In this document: positions 50,611-59,633 of the stretch, piece by piece
How the letters are laid out: every line of letters begins with the position of its first letter
How positions within the stretch are numbered: the stretch's first letter is position 1
NCBI GenBank assembly: GCA_016933055.1
Contig: JAFGBS010000009.1
Coordinates: 633,590-697,589 of the forward strand
Reading direction: 5' to 3'
DNA length: 64,000 bases
From: Promethearchaeota archaeon
GTDB lineage: Archaea > Asgardarchaeota > Lokiarchaeia > Sigyniarchaeales > Promethearchaeaceae
Made by a program: the position numbers and the translations under genes
Notes under the pieces: model-generated
Told to the model about the DNA's origin: nothing
What the model saw: the letters and a program-made list of their open reading frames with translations, nothing else
Databases searched by the model: none

Positions 50611-52314
50611 ATGCCAACACTCGATTTTACCATAAAACAAATGTCCAAATTAGTCGGGAGAGAACTTTCTATTGAAGAACTGGAATCAGATCTACAGTGG
50701 ATAGCATTAGATATAGAAGCGATTGACGAAAAAGATGGAGTTATAAAAGTGGAATATCAACCTAATCGACCCGATTATTCATCCCCGGAGGGAATCGCTC
50801 GTGCACTTAAAGGATATTATGAATTAGAAATGGGATTAGCTCAATTTGAAGTTAGAGAAAATTCCGATCTAATTTGTTTGGTGGATAATAAAGTCAAAAA
50901 AATTCGTCCGTATATTGTGATGTGTGCAATTAAGGATATACATATGGATGAAGAACAAGTCGCCACTTTAATGAATATTCAAGAAGCTTTACACCATGCA
51001 CTAGGTAGAGGTCGTCAAAAAGTAGCTATTGGAGTGCATGATTTTGATAAAGTTAATCCTCCTTATCAATATACAACTGTAAAGCCTAATGCGATTAAGT
51101 TTCGACCACTACAAATGGAGAAACTTGAGTTGACACCTCAGGAAATACTTGAAGAACACCCCAAAGGAATTGAATACGCTCACATTGTGAATCAATTTGA
51201 GGAATACCCTATTATTTTCGATCGGGATAATAATGTTATTTCCTTTCCCCCCATTATTAATGGGATATTAACCACTGTTACTGATAAGACTCGCAATATT
51301 CTGTTAGATTTGACAGGAACAGACCTTCGTTTGGTCACTTATTCCATGAATATTCTTGTCACTACTTTTGCGGATATGGGGGGGAAAATAGAATCCGCTA
51401 AGGTAGTGAGTTTTGATGGTACAGAAAAATGTTATCCTGATTTAACTCCTGAAAAATGGACAATTAAAAAGAGCTATATTAATTCGTATATTGGGCTAGA
51501 ATTAACCTCGGAAGAGATGATCCATTGTCTAAAAAAGTGCCGAATGGATGCATTTCCAGGTAAGAAAAAAGGAACCTTAGAGGTGTTTGTTCCAGCTTAT
51601 CGTTCAGACTTTATTCATGAAGTAGATTTCACTGAAGAAGTCGCTACAGGGTATAACTATAAGCAAATTGAACCGGTCTTATATGAGGGAGGAAGTATAG
51701 GTAGCTATCATCCGATATTTAAGCTCCAAGATAAAGTAAAGCAGATAATGGTAGGTGCTGGATATCTGGAGACATTTAACTTTATGTTAACTGCAAGAGA
51801 AACCTATAAAACATTGAAGATTCCCTTTGATGAAAAGCATAATGTTATAATAGACAATCCCGTCTCCAAAGAATATAATACCACACGCACTATGTTAATG
51901 CCGGTACTTATGCGTTTACTGCAGTTCAACCGTTCCGAAGAAAAGCCTATCAAAATTTTCGAAGTGGGGGATGTGATAATATTCGATGCCTCATCGGAAA
52001 CTGGAGCCACACAGAAATTACATGTATGTGCTTTAACACACCATTCTTCAGCGGAATTTACCGAAATTCGAAGTCTCCTTGATTTTCTCACTCAAACACT
52101 CGGAATTTGGAATGATTTAGAGGTGAAACCTTCTGATAATCCAACATTTATATCAGGTCGTACGGGTGAAATTTGGATAAAAAATTCTAGAGTAGGAATA
52201 ATTGGAGAGATCCATCCCGAAGTTTTAGAAAATTTTGGTTTACGATTTCCCGTAGCCATTTTTGAATTGGATCTATCTCTCGTATTACCTGAAAAAGATC
52301 AACAGCTAGAATAA
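50611..52314 (+). CDS. pheT: Phenylalanyl-tRNA synthetase beta subunit
   Basis: This 567-residue beta subunit of archaeal/eukaryal size is shorter than bacterial PheT because the tRNA-binding and C-terminal anticodon domains are missing. Motifs include VEYQPNRPDYSSPEGIARAL, the B3/B4 editing domain (GVHDFDKVNPPYQY, FPPIINGILTTV), the B5 domain (NSYIGLELTSEEM) and a core with TFNFMLTARE and IFEVGDV. GGAGG lies seven bases before ATG 50611. It is co-transcribed with pheS. Confidence 0.95.
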   Translation: MPTLDFTIKQMSKLVGRELSIEELESDLQWIALDIEAIDEKDGVIKVEYQPNRPDYSSPEGIARALKGYYELEMGLAQFEVRENSDLICLVDNKVKKIRPYIVMCAIKDIHMDEEQVATLMNIQEALHHALGRGRQKVAIGVHDFDKVNPPYQYTTVKPNAIKFRPLQMEKLELTPQEILEEHPKGIEYAHIVNQFEEYPIIFDRDNNVISFPPIINGILTTVTDKTRNILLDLTGTDLRLVTYSMNILVTTFADMGGKIESAKVVSFDGTEKCYPDLTPEKWTIKKSYINSYIGLELTSEEMIHCLKKCRMDAFPGKKKGTLEVFVPAYRSDFIHEVDFTEEVATGYNYKQIEPVLYEGGSIGSYHPIFKLQDKVKQIMVGAGYLETFNFMLTARETYKTLKIPFDEKHNVIIDNPVSKEYNTTRTMLMPVLMRLLQFNRSEEKPIKIFEVGDVIIFDASSETGATQKLHVCALTHHSSAEFTEIRSLLDFLTQTLGIWNDLEVKPSDNPTFISGRTGEIWIKNSRVGIIGEIHPEVLENFGLRFPVAIFELDLSLVLPEKDQQLE

Positions 52315-52374
52315 TTTTTTTTTTCAATTTCAATTAATTCTTGTTTCGTAAAAATAAGATGAAGGGGATAATTG

Positions 52375-52566
52375 TTAATCAAAAGCTCTGGTGATCACTT
52401 CAGAGATTAATTGTATAATGTAACTAAGCCCACCGATAATAGCTAATCCAACAAGAGAAATTTTTACCGTCAATCCAAATTCCTTTTTTGTCGGTTTTCT
52501 ACCAGTTTGAAAAATTCTCTTGGTTTCTAGCCAGAATTTTTCGAGTCGAGATAGTAGTTTTGCCAT
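52375..52566 (-). CDS. secE: Preprotein translocase subunit SecE/Sec61-gamma
   Basis: This 63-residue tail-anchored protein has the SecE/Sec61-gamma layout: an amphipathic helix (LEKFWLETKRIFQTGRKPTKKEF) and a single transmembrane helix (VKISLVGLAIIGGLSYIIQLI). The KPTKKEF motif is strongly conserved in archaea. It clamps the SecY channel in the cytoplasmic membrane. In many archaea secE is next to nusG or ribosomal genes; here it lies between pheT and dnaG. Confidence 0.92.
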   Translation of the reverse strand: MAKLLSRLEKFWLETKRIFQTGRKPTKKEFGLTVKISLVGLAIIGGLSYIIQLISEVITRAFD

Positions 52567-52673
52567 ATGTACTCACTTAATTAGAAAAAAAAGGATCAAA
52601 TGATCCTTTGTGATTGTTTTTTGTTCATATTATTATAATTTTATTCTTTCCGATCAATTTATCACCAAACATT

Positions 52674-54026
52674 TTAGACATAATCCCGAAATAGATATAA
52701 TTTCACATTTTGGTGTTTTTCCATATCGAGATTCTTTACATAATTTACCGCAAAAATACTTTTTACTCCACGTTCGGAAGCTTTATCAAGCAATCTTTGA
52801 CTTACAACCCCATCTAAAATTAATACTGATAAACTCTCTGTGGCATCTATTGTCGAATACACCTTGGTATTTCCTACACGGAATAACTCTTTTTTATCGC
52901 CATCTAAACCTAGTGCTTCATTGGTTGCAAGGATAGATTTTATTTGTTCAATTATTGCCGGATCAACATTATCCTTGGGAATACTATCTCGACGAGTTGG
53001 AGGTTTTCTGGTTTTACTGGGAAACTTGGATTTAGAGCTGGGAAACTGACTTCTACGGCGCTTATCCGTTCTCGAATGTTGTCCATCATTCCTAGAACTC
53101 TTAGTTCTAGATCCATAATCTCTCTTACTATCATTTCGATGATTATGATCGTTTCCGTTTTGTTTTATTTCCTTATCCTTATTTATGAGATATTCTTGTA
53201 GCGTGACTTTGTTTTTCAAATATTTTATTATCTCTTTCCTAGTCAAGTCTTCAACCATTTCTCCTCGAATCGCGGGTTGTGCAATATAATCAATATCTGC
53301 TACTTGAAGCAATTCTTCTAGAATCATCTGGCCTCCTCGATCATTATCTACGAAAGCAATTGTAGACTTCTTTTTAGATAATTCGATAATAGTTTTGGGG
53401 ACACTGGTTCCTTGAGTAGCAATTGCATTTTTGAATCCAGCACGCATAAGAGCTTTAACATCTGCAGCACCTTCACAAATGATAATTTGTTGGGATGATT
53501 CTACATCTTCCCCCGCAGGCAGTTCTTCCGGACCATAATGAACCAATTCCCCCGTACGGAGTTTAGATAGGATAGATTCCCCTACTTCCTCCTTTAAAGG
53601 TGTGTTCTGCTCCCATTGCTGCAATAGTTCCGTAGCTCGATCCATAATCTTCTTACGCTTGTCTTCTCGAATATCTTGGATTTGAACCAATTGCATTTGA
53701 GCGGAACAAGGTCCAACGCGGTCTACAGATTCAATAGTTGCCGCAAGAATTGCAGTTTCTACTCGATCAAGGCTGGAAGGAATTAGAATTTGTCCTTTGC
53801 TTATCCCTTTTTCTGCTTTATTCTGCTGCACTTGGATACGCCCGATTCTGCCACTCTTTTGGAGTTCTCTTAATTCCAAATCGTTTAGGAGACCTTCAGT
53901 TTGGCCAAATAAAGCTCCTATGATGTCGAAATCGCTAACAATGCCCTTTACGTTGTAGTCTATTTTTATGATGTATTTAGTTGTAGTAAATTGATCTTGG
54001 TCTTTTGAATCAACTATATTTACCAT
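52674..54026 (-). CDS. dnaG: Archaeal DnaG-type primase
   Basis: This 450-residue protein has an N-terminal archaeal DnaG domain (TTKYIIKIDYNVKG, VSDFDIIGALFGQTEGLL). A central TOPRIM domain contains the EGAADVKALMRAG glutamate motif and the FVDNDRGGQM acidic motif. A basic, low-complexity linker (residues about 285-345) and a C-terminal conserved domain follow. In archaea DnaG also sits in the RNA exosome cap. ATG 54026 has GAGGTGA six bases upstream, so it is preferred to 54062. The low-complexity linker is unusually long but matches no known domain. Confidence 0.93.
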   Translation of the reverse strand: MVNIVDSKDQDQFTTTKYIIKIDYNVKGIVSDFDIIGALFGQTEGLLNDLELRELQKSGRIGRIQVQQNKAEKGISKGQILIPSSLDRVETAILAATIESVDRVGPCSAQMQLVQIQDIREDKRKKIMDRATELLQQWEQNTPLKEEVGESILSKLRTGELVHYGPEELPAGEDVESSQQIIICEGAADVKALMRAGFKNAIATQGTSVPKTIIELSKKKSTIAFVDNDRGGQMILEELLQVADIDYIAQPAIRGEMVEDLTRKEIIKYLKNKVTLQEYLINKDKEIKQNGNDHNHRNDSKRDYGSRTKSSRNDGQHSRTDKRRRSQFPSSKSKFPSKTRKPPTRRDSIPKDNVDPAIIEQIKSILATNEALGLDGDKKELFRVGNTKVYSTIDATESLSVLILDGVVSQRLLDKASERGVKSIFAVNYVKNLDMEKHQNVKLYLFRDYV

Positions 54027-54337
54027 TGTAGTCACCTCGATCCAGCATTTTCCTACTATCAATTGTCTTGAGCAATTGAGATCATTGGTAATCTGTTTTG
54101 GGACATAATCCCGTGATTTTAATTATGAAACTGTGAGGTGAATGCTGGACGAATTGTTTTAAGCTAATCTACTTATGATTCCCTTAACGAGCTCAGTTAA
54201 ATTCGTCTTGTTTAACCGTAATATCGTTATTGTGATGAAATCGTAATAGTTTTGGTATAATATTCAACCATTTTGGCTGAACTAACCGTTTTCGGCTATG
54301 AAAATAAGCGATTCCAATCTTAAAAATTTTTCCTCTA
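54027..54337. other. Spacer between MFS gene and dnaG, no gene seen
   Basis: These 311 bases carry the dnaG upstream region and the 3' flank of the MFS gene. A 62-codon minus-strand frame (54193-54381) overlaps the MFS coding end and has poor start context, so it is not annotated. No tRNA or hairpin terminator was found. Confidence 0.4.
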
Positions 54338-55714
54338 TTATTTTGCGATAGCTTTCTCTTTAGGGATTTCAATTTTTTCAACTAAATGAGGCTGAATTAG
54401 TTTCAAACTGATAATAAATGGAATGATTAAAGCTAATTCTACAAATATAGAGATAATAAAAGGCAATTGTGCTTTTAAATCAAACACAAATCCACCAATA
54501 ATGGGACCTATAGTAGCTCCAATCCGAGAAAGCCATGACACCATTCCAAATATTTTCCCTCGGTGTGCTTTGGAGACTCGACTAAGAAAATTCTGAAATA
54601 TCAACCCTCCTGCCATTGCAAATGAAATATCTACCAATAAAAGGATGCCAAATGACCATCCATTAATCAAATTGATCAGTATCAATGTAAATAATGCTCC
54701 AAGCGTTGAAACTATCGGCATTCCAATCGTGGGTTTAATCTTATCACAAATTTTACCGATAAGAGGGGATAAAATTTGTCCTAAGACTGGACCAGGAAAG
54801 TAAATAAGCATAATATATACATCATCAGAATTGATCCAATCCCTCAAAATATCGCCTGGAATGATATAATCCCTGACATATATTTGCGTGAATGGTTCTG
54901 CTATAGTTTGGTTCACTGAACTGAAGAATACAGTAATTCCAAAGACGAGAAAAGCGATAAAGAGCGCTTTTGAGAAACGACTTGTATCAGATGTATCGTG
55001 GGATGGAACTGCATCTTTTAGAGCTCGAATTTCTGGATTTGTAATCAATCCATTTCGAATAATCTCATCAATAGTGATATTCTCATCTACTTTCTTGTAA
55101 AATATGATTCCGGCATAAATATTTGCCAAAAAAAACAATATAAGAGGGGAATATTGGAGAGTTAAATTACCAGGTAAGTAGTAATTAACGCTAGCGAAAA
55201 TACCTATACTTATAATACTGCCTACTAAGTTACCTAAACCAATCAACCCAAATCTTCGCCCAAATGCATAGGATCGTTTGGTTTTATAGGATTTTTGGGA
55301 AATTAAGGCATCCAGAGGAGGCCAAAACAAAGCTACAGAAAAACCCAGAATAAAAGCTCCGATGACGAAGATTTCTAATCTTTTCAATAAAATTCCACTA
55401 TATATAACCAAATAACTAGAGCCTCTACCTATAGATCCGATTAGTACAAGTAATTTTTTATTCAATATTTTATCTGTAAGCCATCCAGAAAGAGGAGATG
55501 AAAGCAAAGCTCCAAATATTTGTGCTGACCAGATAAAACCTAACTCTCTACCTCCAACTTGGAGAATTGTATCTGCAACTTGAGGAATAATAAAACCGAA
55601 GAAAAAAAACCCCAAGGAGTTCCAAAAGACAATTCGGAGCATTTTGTCAAAATCAGGAGTGAAATATTGCGCATCCGCATGTTTGTTTTTCCGATAATTC
55701 TTAAACAATTTCAT
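54338..55714 (-). CDS. MFS transporter
   Basis: This 458-residue protein has 12 predicted transmembrane helices and a 30-residue basic cytoplasmic N-terminus (NYRKNKHADAQY). After helix 2 it has SSPLSGWLTDKILNKK in place of the classical G-x-L-a-D-r-x-G motif, and there is a charged central loop around residues 210-235 (KKVDENITIDEII). A second repeat motif LSPLIGKICDKIKP follows helix 8. The substrate is unknown; a general efflux or nutrient role is possible. Confidence 0.8.
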   Translation of the reverse strand: MKLFKNYRKNKHADAQYFTPDFDKMLRIVFWNSLGFFFFGFIIPQVADTILQVGGRELGFIWSAQIFGALLSSPLSGWLTDKILNKKLLVLIGSIGRGSSYLVIYSGILLKRLEIFVIGAFILGFSVALFWPPLDALISQKSYKTKRSYAFGRRFGLIGLGNLVGSIISIGIFASVNYYLPGNLTLQYSPLILFFLANIYAGIIFYKKVDENITIDEIIRNGLITNPEIRALKDAVPSHDTSDTSRFSKALFIAFLVFGITVFFSSVNQTIAEPFTQIYVRDYIIPGDILRDWINSDDVYIMLIYFPGPVLGQILSPLIGKICDKIKPTIGMPIVSTLGALFTLILINLINGWSFGILLLVDISFAMAGGLIFQNFLSRVSKAHRGKIFGMVSWLSRIGATIGPIIGGFVFDLKAQLPFIISIFVELALIIPFIISLKLIQPHLVEKIEIPKEKAIAK

Positions 55715-55807
55715 TTAATGAGGGACTCCTACCGTTAATGGTTGGTACAACCCGTAACTTAAAGGATTTTCCGAAAGAATTTTTATGATTTTGAATTCTC
55801 TTTGATA

Positions 55808-56890
55808 ATGCAACTCTTGATTTTCGGTGGTAAAGGTGGTGTAGGTAAGAGTTCAATATCCGCAGCTACTGCTGTAAAATTATCTGAACTTGTTCCGAAA
55901 ACTAGTAATATTTTACTTATTTCATTTGATATTGCCCATAATCTCTCTGATTTATTTGAAAGACCAATTGGGAATGAATTAACTCAAATTTTACCTAATT
56001 TATGGGCTATTGAACCGGATCCTGAATTGTATGCCCAGAAAGTCACCCAACGATTCGGAGAACTTATGCGCGAATTCATATCCTCCATGCCTATAGTCAG
56101 AAAAATGCCTAAATTGGAAGAATATATAGAAAACACATTCACAACCAAATCTATGACATTATCCATGAAAAACGCACTATTCTTCCAAAGAATCATTGAT
56201 GCCGACGACATTATTGAAGATATGAAAGATGCTGATTCTGCTATTCAAAATTTCGATTTATTACAGAAAATGAAATTTGATTATATCGTAGCGGATTTCC
56301 CTCCCACAGGTAATATGATTTCCCTATTTGAGGTACCTAAAAATACCATACAGATTGTATTGAAATCCACACTTACACTGTTCTCGGAAATGAAAGAATT
56401 TTTCAAGAATATTCAAAAAGCAACAAAAATCTTGAATCCATTTTCAAAAGGCACAACAGAAGACCAGAAAAATCGTTCTAAAGAAATCCTTGAAATAATT
56501 AATAATGTAGAAAAACGTGCAGAACGAGTGACTAACTTAATGCGGGAATCGGGGTCTTTACGGCTAGTAACAATTCCAGAAAAACCAAGTTATGAAGAAT
56601 TAAAACGAGCAAGAGACCTCACAACATCGTATATTAATCTAGATGCAGTTCATATTAATCGAATTATCCATGAGAAATATCACCGATGTGAAATGTGCAG
56701 AAAAGTTCGTAAGATCCAAAATAAATATATTCAAGCTATTGAGTCAGATTTTTCTAATATAATGATCTGGAAATCCCATATGCTTCTTGAAGAACCCATC
56801 GGATTAAATGGATTAAAAAAGCTAGGAAATGAAATTTTTGGTTCTATAATTGACGCACAATCAATTCTAAAACCAGAACCAACTCAGTGA
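55808..56890 (+). CDS. ArsA/Get3-family ATPase
   Basis: This 360-residue single-domain P-loop ATPase has the deviant Walker A GGKGGVGKSS and switch I FDIAHNLSDLF, where Get3/ArsA usually have DPAHSLSD. Switch II is DFPPTGN (usual APTGHT). A CEMC pair at residues 294 and 297 matches the Get3 zinc-binding CxxC that joins the dimer. Eukaryotic Get3/TRC40 delivers tail-anchored proteins to membranes; ArsA drives arsenite export. The CxxC favours the Get3 side. ATG 55808 is used instead of TTG 55802. Confidence 0.87.
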   Translation: MQLLIFGGKGGVGKSSISAATAVKLSELVPKTSNILLISFDIAHNLSDLFERPIGNELTQILPNLWAIEPDPELYAQKVTQRFGELMREFISSMPIVRKMPKLEEYIENTFTTKSMTLSMKNALFFQRIIDADDIIEDMKDADSAIQNFDLLQKMKFDYIVADFPPTGNMISLFEVPKNTIQIVLKSTLTLFSEMKEFFKNIQKATKILNPFSKGTTEDQKNRSKEILEIINNVEKRAERVTNLMRESGSLRLVTIPEKPSYEELKRARDLTTSYINLDAVHINRIIHEKYHRCEMCRKVRKIQNKYIQAIESDFSNIMIWKSHMLLEEPIGLNGLKKLGNEIFGSIIDAQSILKPEPTQ

Positions 56891-57043
56891 TTTGTATCAA
56901 TTCATGAGTTTCCAATGCATTATTTTTCAACGGTTAAATAGCTGTTTAATTTAGTAATTCCTAAACAATCTCAAAAAACACCTATGATCTGAATGCACAA
57001 GTTTCATATTAATTCTCATATGTAGATAAGTAAAGTCGATAAA

Positions 57044-57385
57044 ATGATAAAAATGACTCTATCTAAAGTTTTGGAATATCCCGAAGGAATTGATCAAGTA
57101 GCGTTTAATGCGAGTGTATCTGATGGGAAAGTTCTAATCGATGTGTATACGGACTGGTGTGGGCCTTGTAAACGAGTAAAACCGATTTTTAAGGAATTAT
57201 CCCAAGAATTCCCTGATGTCAAATTTCTCTCTCTCGATCTAGATAACGCAAGATGGATTGGAGAGAGATTTGAAATCCATGCAATTCCTACCTTCCTGTT
57301 TTTCAAAGACGGCCAAATGATCTATAAGCACCTCGGTGCGATGGGTAAAGATGGATTTATTCGATTGATCGAGGCTAAATTTTGA
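57044..57385 (+). CDS. Thioredoxin
   Basis: This 113-residue thioredoxin has active site DWCGPCKRVKP, the cis-proline in HAIPTFLFFKDGQ and a complete fold. It reduces disulfides in cytoplasmic proteins. The second ATG at 57053 is also possible. It lies one base before the start of a four-domain thioredoxin protein whose outer domains are close relatives (ARWIGE and IP-x-FLFFKDG occur in both), which suggests the larger gene arose by duplication of this one. Confidence 0.92.
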   Translation: MIKMTLSKVLEYPEGIDQVAFNASVSDGKVLIDVYTDWCGPCKRVKPIFKELSQEFPDVKFLSLDLDNARWIGERFEIHAIPTFLFFKDGQMIYKHLGAMGKDGFIRLIEAKF

Positions 57386-57386
57386 A

Positions 57387-58760
57387 ATGTCAGAATTACA
57401 TCAGGTACAAGAGTTTACCAAAGAAATTTCAGAAAAAGAGTTTAAATCCATATTAATAGATAATGATTTAGTTGTTGTTGACTGCTATGCCGATTGGTGC
57501 TCTCCTTGCTTGCAATTTAGACCGATATTTGAGAAACTTTCTAATGAATACACGAATATTAAGTTTATTTCAATAGACACTGATGGAACACAATGGATTG
57601 GGGAGAAATATGACATAGATTCCATTCCCCGGTTCCTCTTTTTCAAAAATGCCCATTTAGTTTATGAGCATAAGGGTGCCTCACCGCTAGAGGTTTTTGA
57701 ATATTTTATAAAAACTAAACTCCTAGGATTGCAGCTTTTAGATGAAATTAAAGAGGGTATTACCGAATCCGAATTTGAGGAACTCATAAAGGAATACGGG
57801 AAGCTAATAGTGGAGTTTCATCCCAGTGAGGACGATGAATCTGAACAACTGAAACCATTTTACATACCATTAATGGAAAATTATCCCGAAATAAAATTTC
57901 TTATAATAGAGTTAGATAGCAAGAAAACTCAATGGGCTCGAAAACGGTTCAATATAAAGGATCACTTTCCGTATTTCATAATATTTAACAATGGAGAAAA
58001 TGTGTTATCTCACCACATTCATCATCCAGAAGCGATAAAATACGCAATCGAGGAAAAATTATTAGGTAGAACACCCTTCACCCATGATTCACTTATGCCG
58101 GAGGAAAAATTTGACACCATAATCAATGCATATGAAAATGCTATTGTATTTATTATGAAAGAAGGCAGCAATACGAGTTCCACATTGCGGAATTATTTGT
58201 TCCACGTTGCTGAAAAATTTCCTGACCTCCCTATGGTTGCTTTAAAACTCGAAGAAAATCCCTGGTTAGTGGATAAATTCGGATTAGAAAAAGCTGAATT
58301 CACTCGATATGGAGAGGAAGGGAAAAAAATTCCATATTTCATATTTTATAAAAATAGTGAGATTGTTCATGAAACAGGACCAGTTGTTCCCACGCAATTT
58401 GAAGATACAATTCAAGGAAAATTGTTAAAACTGTTTGCTGTCGATGAGTATGATCATGGATTAGAAGAAGGCAAATTTAATACAATTCTTGAAAATCCAT
58501 TAGTAATAATGGATATATTCACAGTCTGGTGCCAACCTTGCATTGAAGTTAGGCCGATCTTCCGAAACCTTTCCAGAAAGTATTCAGAAATAAAGTTTCT
58601 ATCCGTTGATTTGGATCATGCACGTTGGATAGGTGAAAAATTCGATATTGACTCCATTCCCTCTTTTCTATTCTTCAAGGATGGAGAAATGGTTCATAAA
58701 CATGTAGGATTCTTAGAAGAGGACATGTTTGAGAAAAAAATCCAAGATAATTTAAAATAA
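57387..58760 (+). CDS. Four-domain thioredoxin protein, PDI-like a-b-b'-a' layout
   Basis: This 457-residue protein is built of four tandem thioredoxin folds. Domain 1 (about 1-112) has WCSPC at 37-41 and cis-Pro at IP 80-81. Domain 2 (115-225) and domain 3 (230-345) keep the fold (FLIIELDSKKTQWA; MVALKLEENPWLV, FFIF-like ends) but lost both cysteines. Domain 4 (350-457) has VWCQPC and DSIPSFLFF. This active-inactive-inactive-active order is that of eukaryotic protein disulfide isomerase. There is no signal peptide, linker x or KDEL tail, so it is cytoplasmic here. It is likely an oxidoreductase or disulfide-dependent chaperone. Confidence 0.88.
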   Translation: MSELHQVQEFTKEISEKEFKSILIDNDLVVVDCYADWCSPCLQFRPIFEKLSNEYTNIKFISIDTDGTQWIGEKYDIDSIPRFLFFKNAHLVYEHKGASPLEVFEYFIKTKLLGLQLLDEIKEGITESEFEELIKEYGKLIVEFHPSEDDESEQLKPFYIPLMENYPEIKFLIIELDSKKTQWARKRFNIKDHFPYFIIFNNGENVLSHHIHHPEAIKYAIEEKLLGRTPFTHDSLMPEEKFDTIINAYENAIVFIMKEGSNTSSTLRNYLFHVAEKFPDLPMVALKLEENPWLVDKFGLEKAEFTRYGEEGKKIPYFIFYKNSEIVHETGPVVPTQFEDTIQGKLLKLFAVDEYDHGLEEGKFNTILENPLVIMDIFTVWCQPCIEVRPIFRNLSRKYSEIKFLSVDLDHARWIGEKFDIDSIPSFLFFKDGEMVHKHVGFLEEDMFEKKIQDNLK

Positions 58761-58777
58761 CTACCATTCTTTTTTCT

Positions 58778-59293
58778 ATGAGTAGTGATTTACTACTTTC
58801 AGTGGTTGAGGAACTAAAAGGAATTCAATCAAAAAATTTCATTAATAATATTTACGATCCCAATTTTTGGTTGGATTTTGTACCATTTCGCAGGAAACTC
58901 GCAGAAAAAATTTCTGATAGATTATTCTGCTACGAACTTGAAGATACGTTCATTTTAGATCCCACAGGCACATTAAAGTATGATCTCTACTCGAAAGGCG
59001 AAATAGAAGTTCTTGAAGATACGAATACCGAAAAAGGTCGATTTTGGAAGCTGAAAATTATTTCCAAAGAGCCAAAAACTACTGCATTTGTAAATGTCCG
59101 ATTAAAAGATATACAGAATGGAATAAAAGTAGGGTTTTTTCTTTATGAATTGCATTTAGATTTAGGATTGCTAGATTCTTTGGGATTTGGGCGCGAAGCG
59201 GTATTATTTGCTACCCGAGCCACTTTACGTCATAGTATATCGATTTTTCATCATAAACTAAGGAATAAAATCTTATTCAATGGATCAGAATGA
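58778..59293 (+). CDS. Uncharacterised protein, possibly SRPBCC/START-like
   Basis: This 171-residue protein lies 17 bases after the four-domain thioredoxin and is probably in its transcript. An alternation of strands (DTFILDPTGTLKYDLY, GEIEVLED, GRFWKLKIISKE, TAFVNVRLKDI, KVGFFLYELHLDL) and a long C-terminal helix (REAVLFATRATLRHSISIFHHKL) recall the helix-grip fold of SRPBCC ligand-binding proteins. The call is uncertain. It has a single cysteine and no membrane segment. Confidence 0.65.
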   Translation: MSSDLLLSVVEELKGIQSKNFINNIYDPNFWLDFVPFRRKLAEKISDRLFCYELEDTFILDPTGTLKYDLYSKGEIEVLEDTNTEKGRFWKLKIISKEPKTTAFVNVRLKDIQNGIKVGFFLYELHLDLGLLDSLGFGREAVLFATRATLRHSISIFHHKLRNKILFNGSE

Positions 59294-59405
59294 AAACATT
59301 AACAACATCAACCTCTCATAAAAATATTCTTTTGAATTATTAATACACAATGATTCGCTATAACATCCGTTCGTTTTTTTCTCGCATTAGGAAGAAATTC
59401 CAGAT

Positions 59406-59603
59406 ATGGATTCCAGTGTAAGTAAGGATCGTAACACAGTAGATGAAATGATTCGACGGGTTGAAAAAACTAGGGATAAAAAACGTAAATTGAATGATGG
59501 ATGGATTAGGATGGATGGAGCATCACCCAGAGGAAGTATGGGTTATTTTGATATGGATGTACAAAATAATGAAGAAAAAGAGTATCAAGGAAATGAAGAT
59601 TAG
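59406..59603 (+). CDS. Small hypothetical protein
   Basis: This 65-residue, highly charged product has a helical start (NTVDEMIRRVEKTRDKKRK), a middle WIRMDGASPRGSM and an acidic tail. No family is recognised. It has an ATG start but no clear ribosome binding site and no TATA at leaderless distance. It could be a real small protein or a chance frame. Confidence 0.35.
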   Translation: MDSSVSKDRNTVDEMIRRVEKTRDKKRKLNDGWIRMDGASPRGSMGYFDMDVQNNEEKEYQGNED

Positions 59604-59633
59604 TTTTAATTTTCTTCTATAAAATTCAACTTT

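Noticed and set aside
54193..54381. 62-codon minus-strand frame overlapping the end of the MFS gene
   Set aside because: It overlaps conserved coding sequence in another frame, and the encoded sequence is lysine-rich without family likeness.
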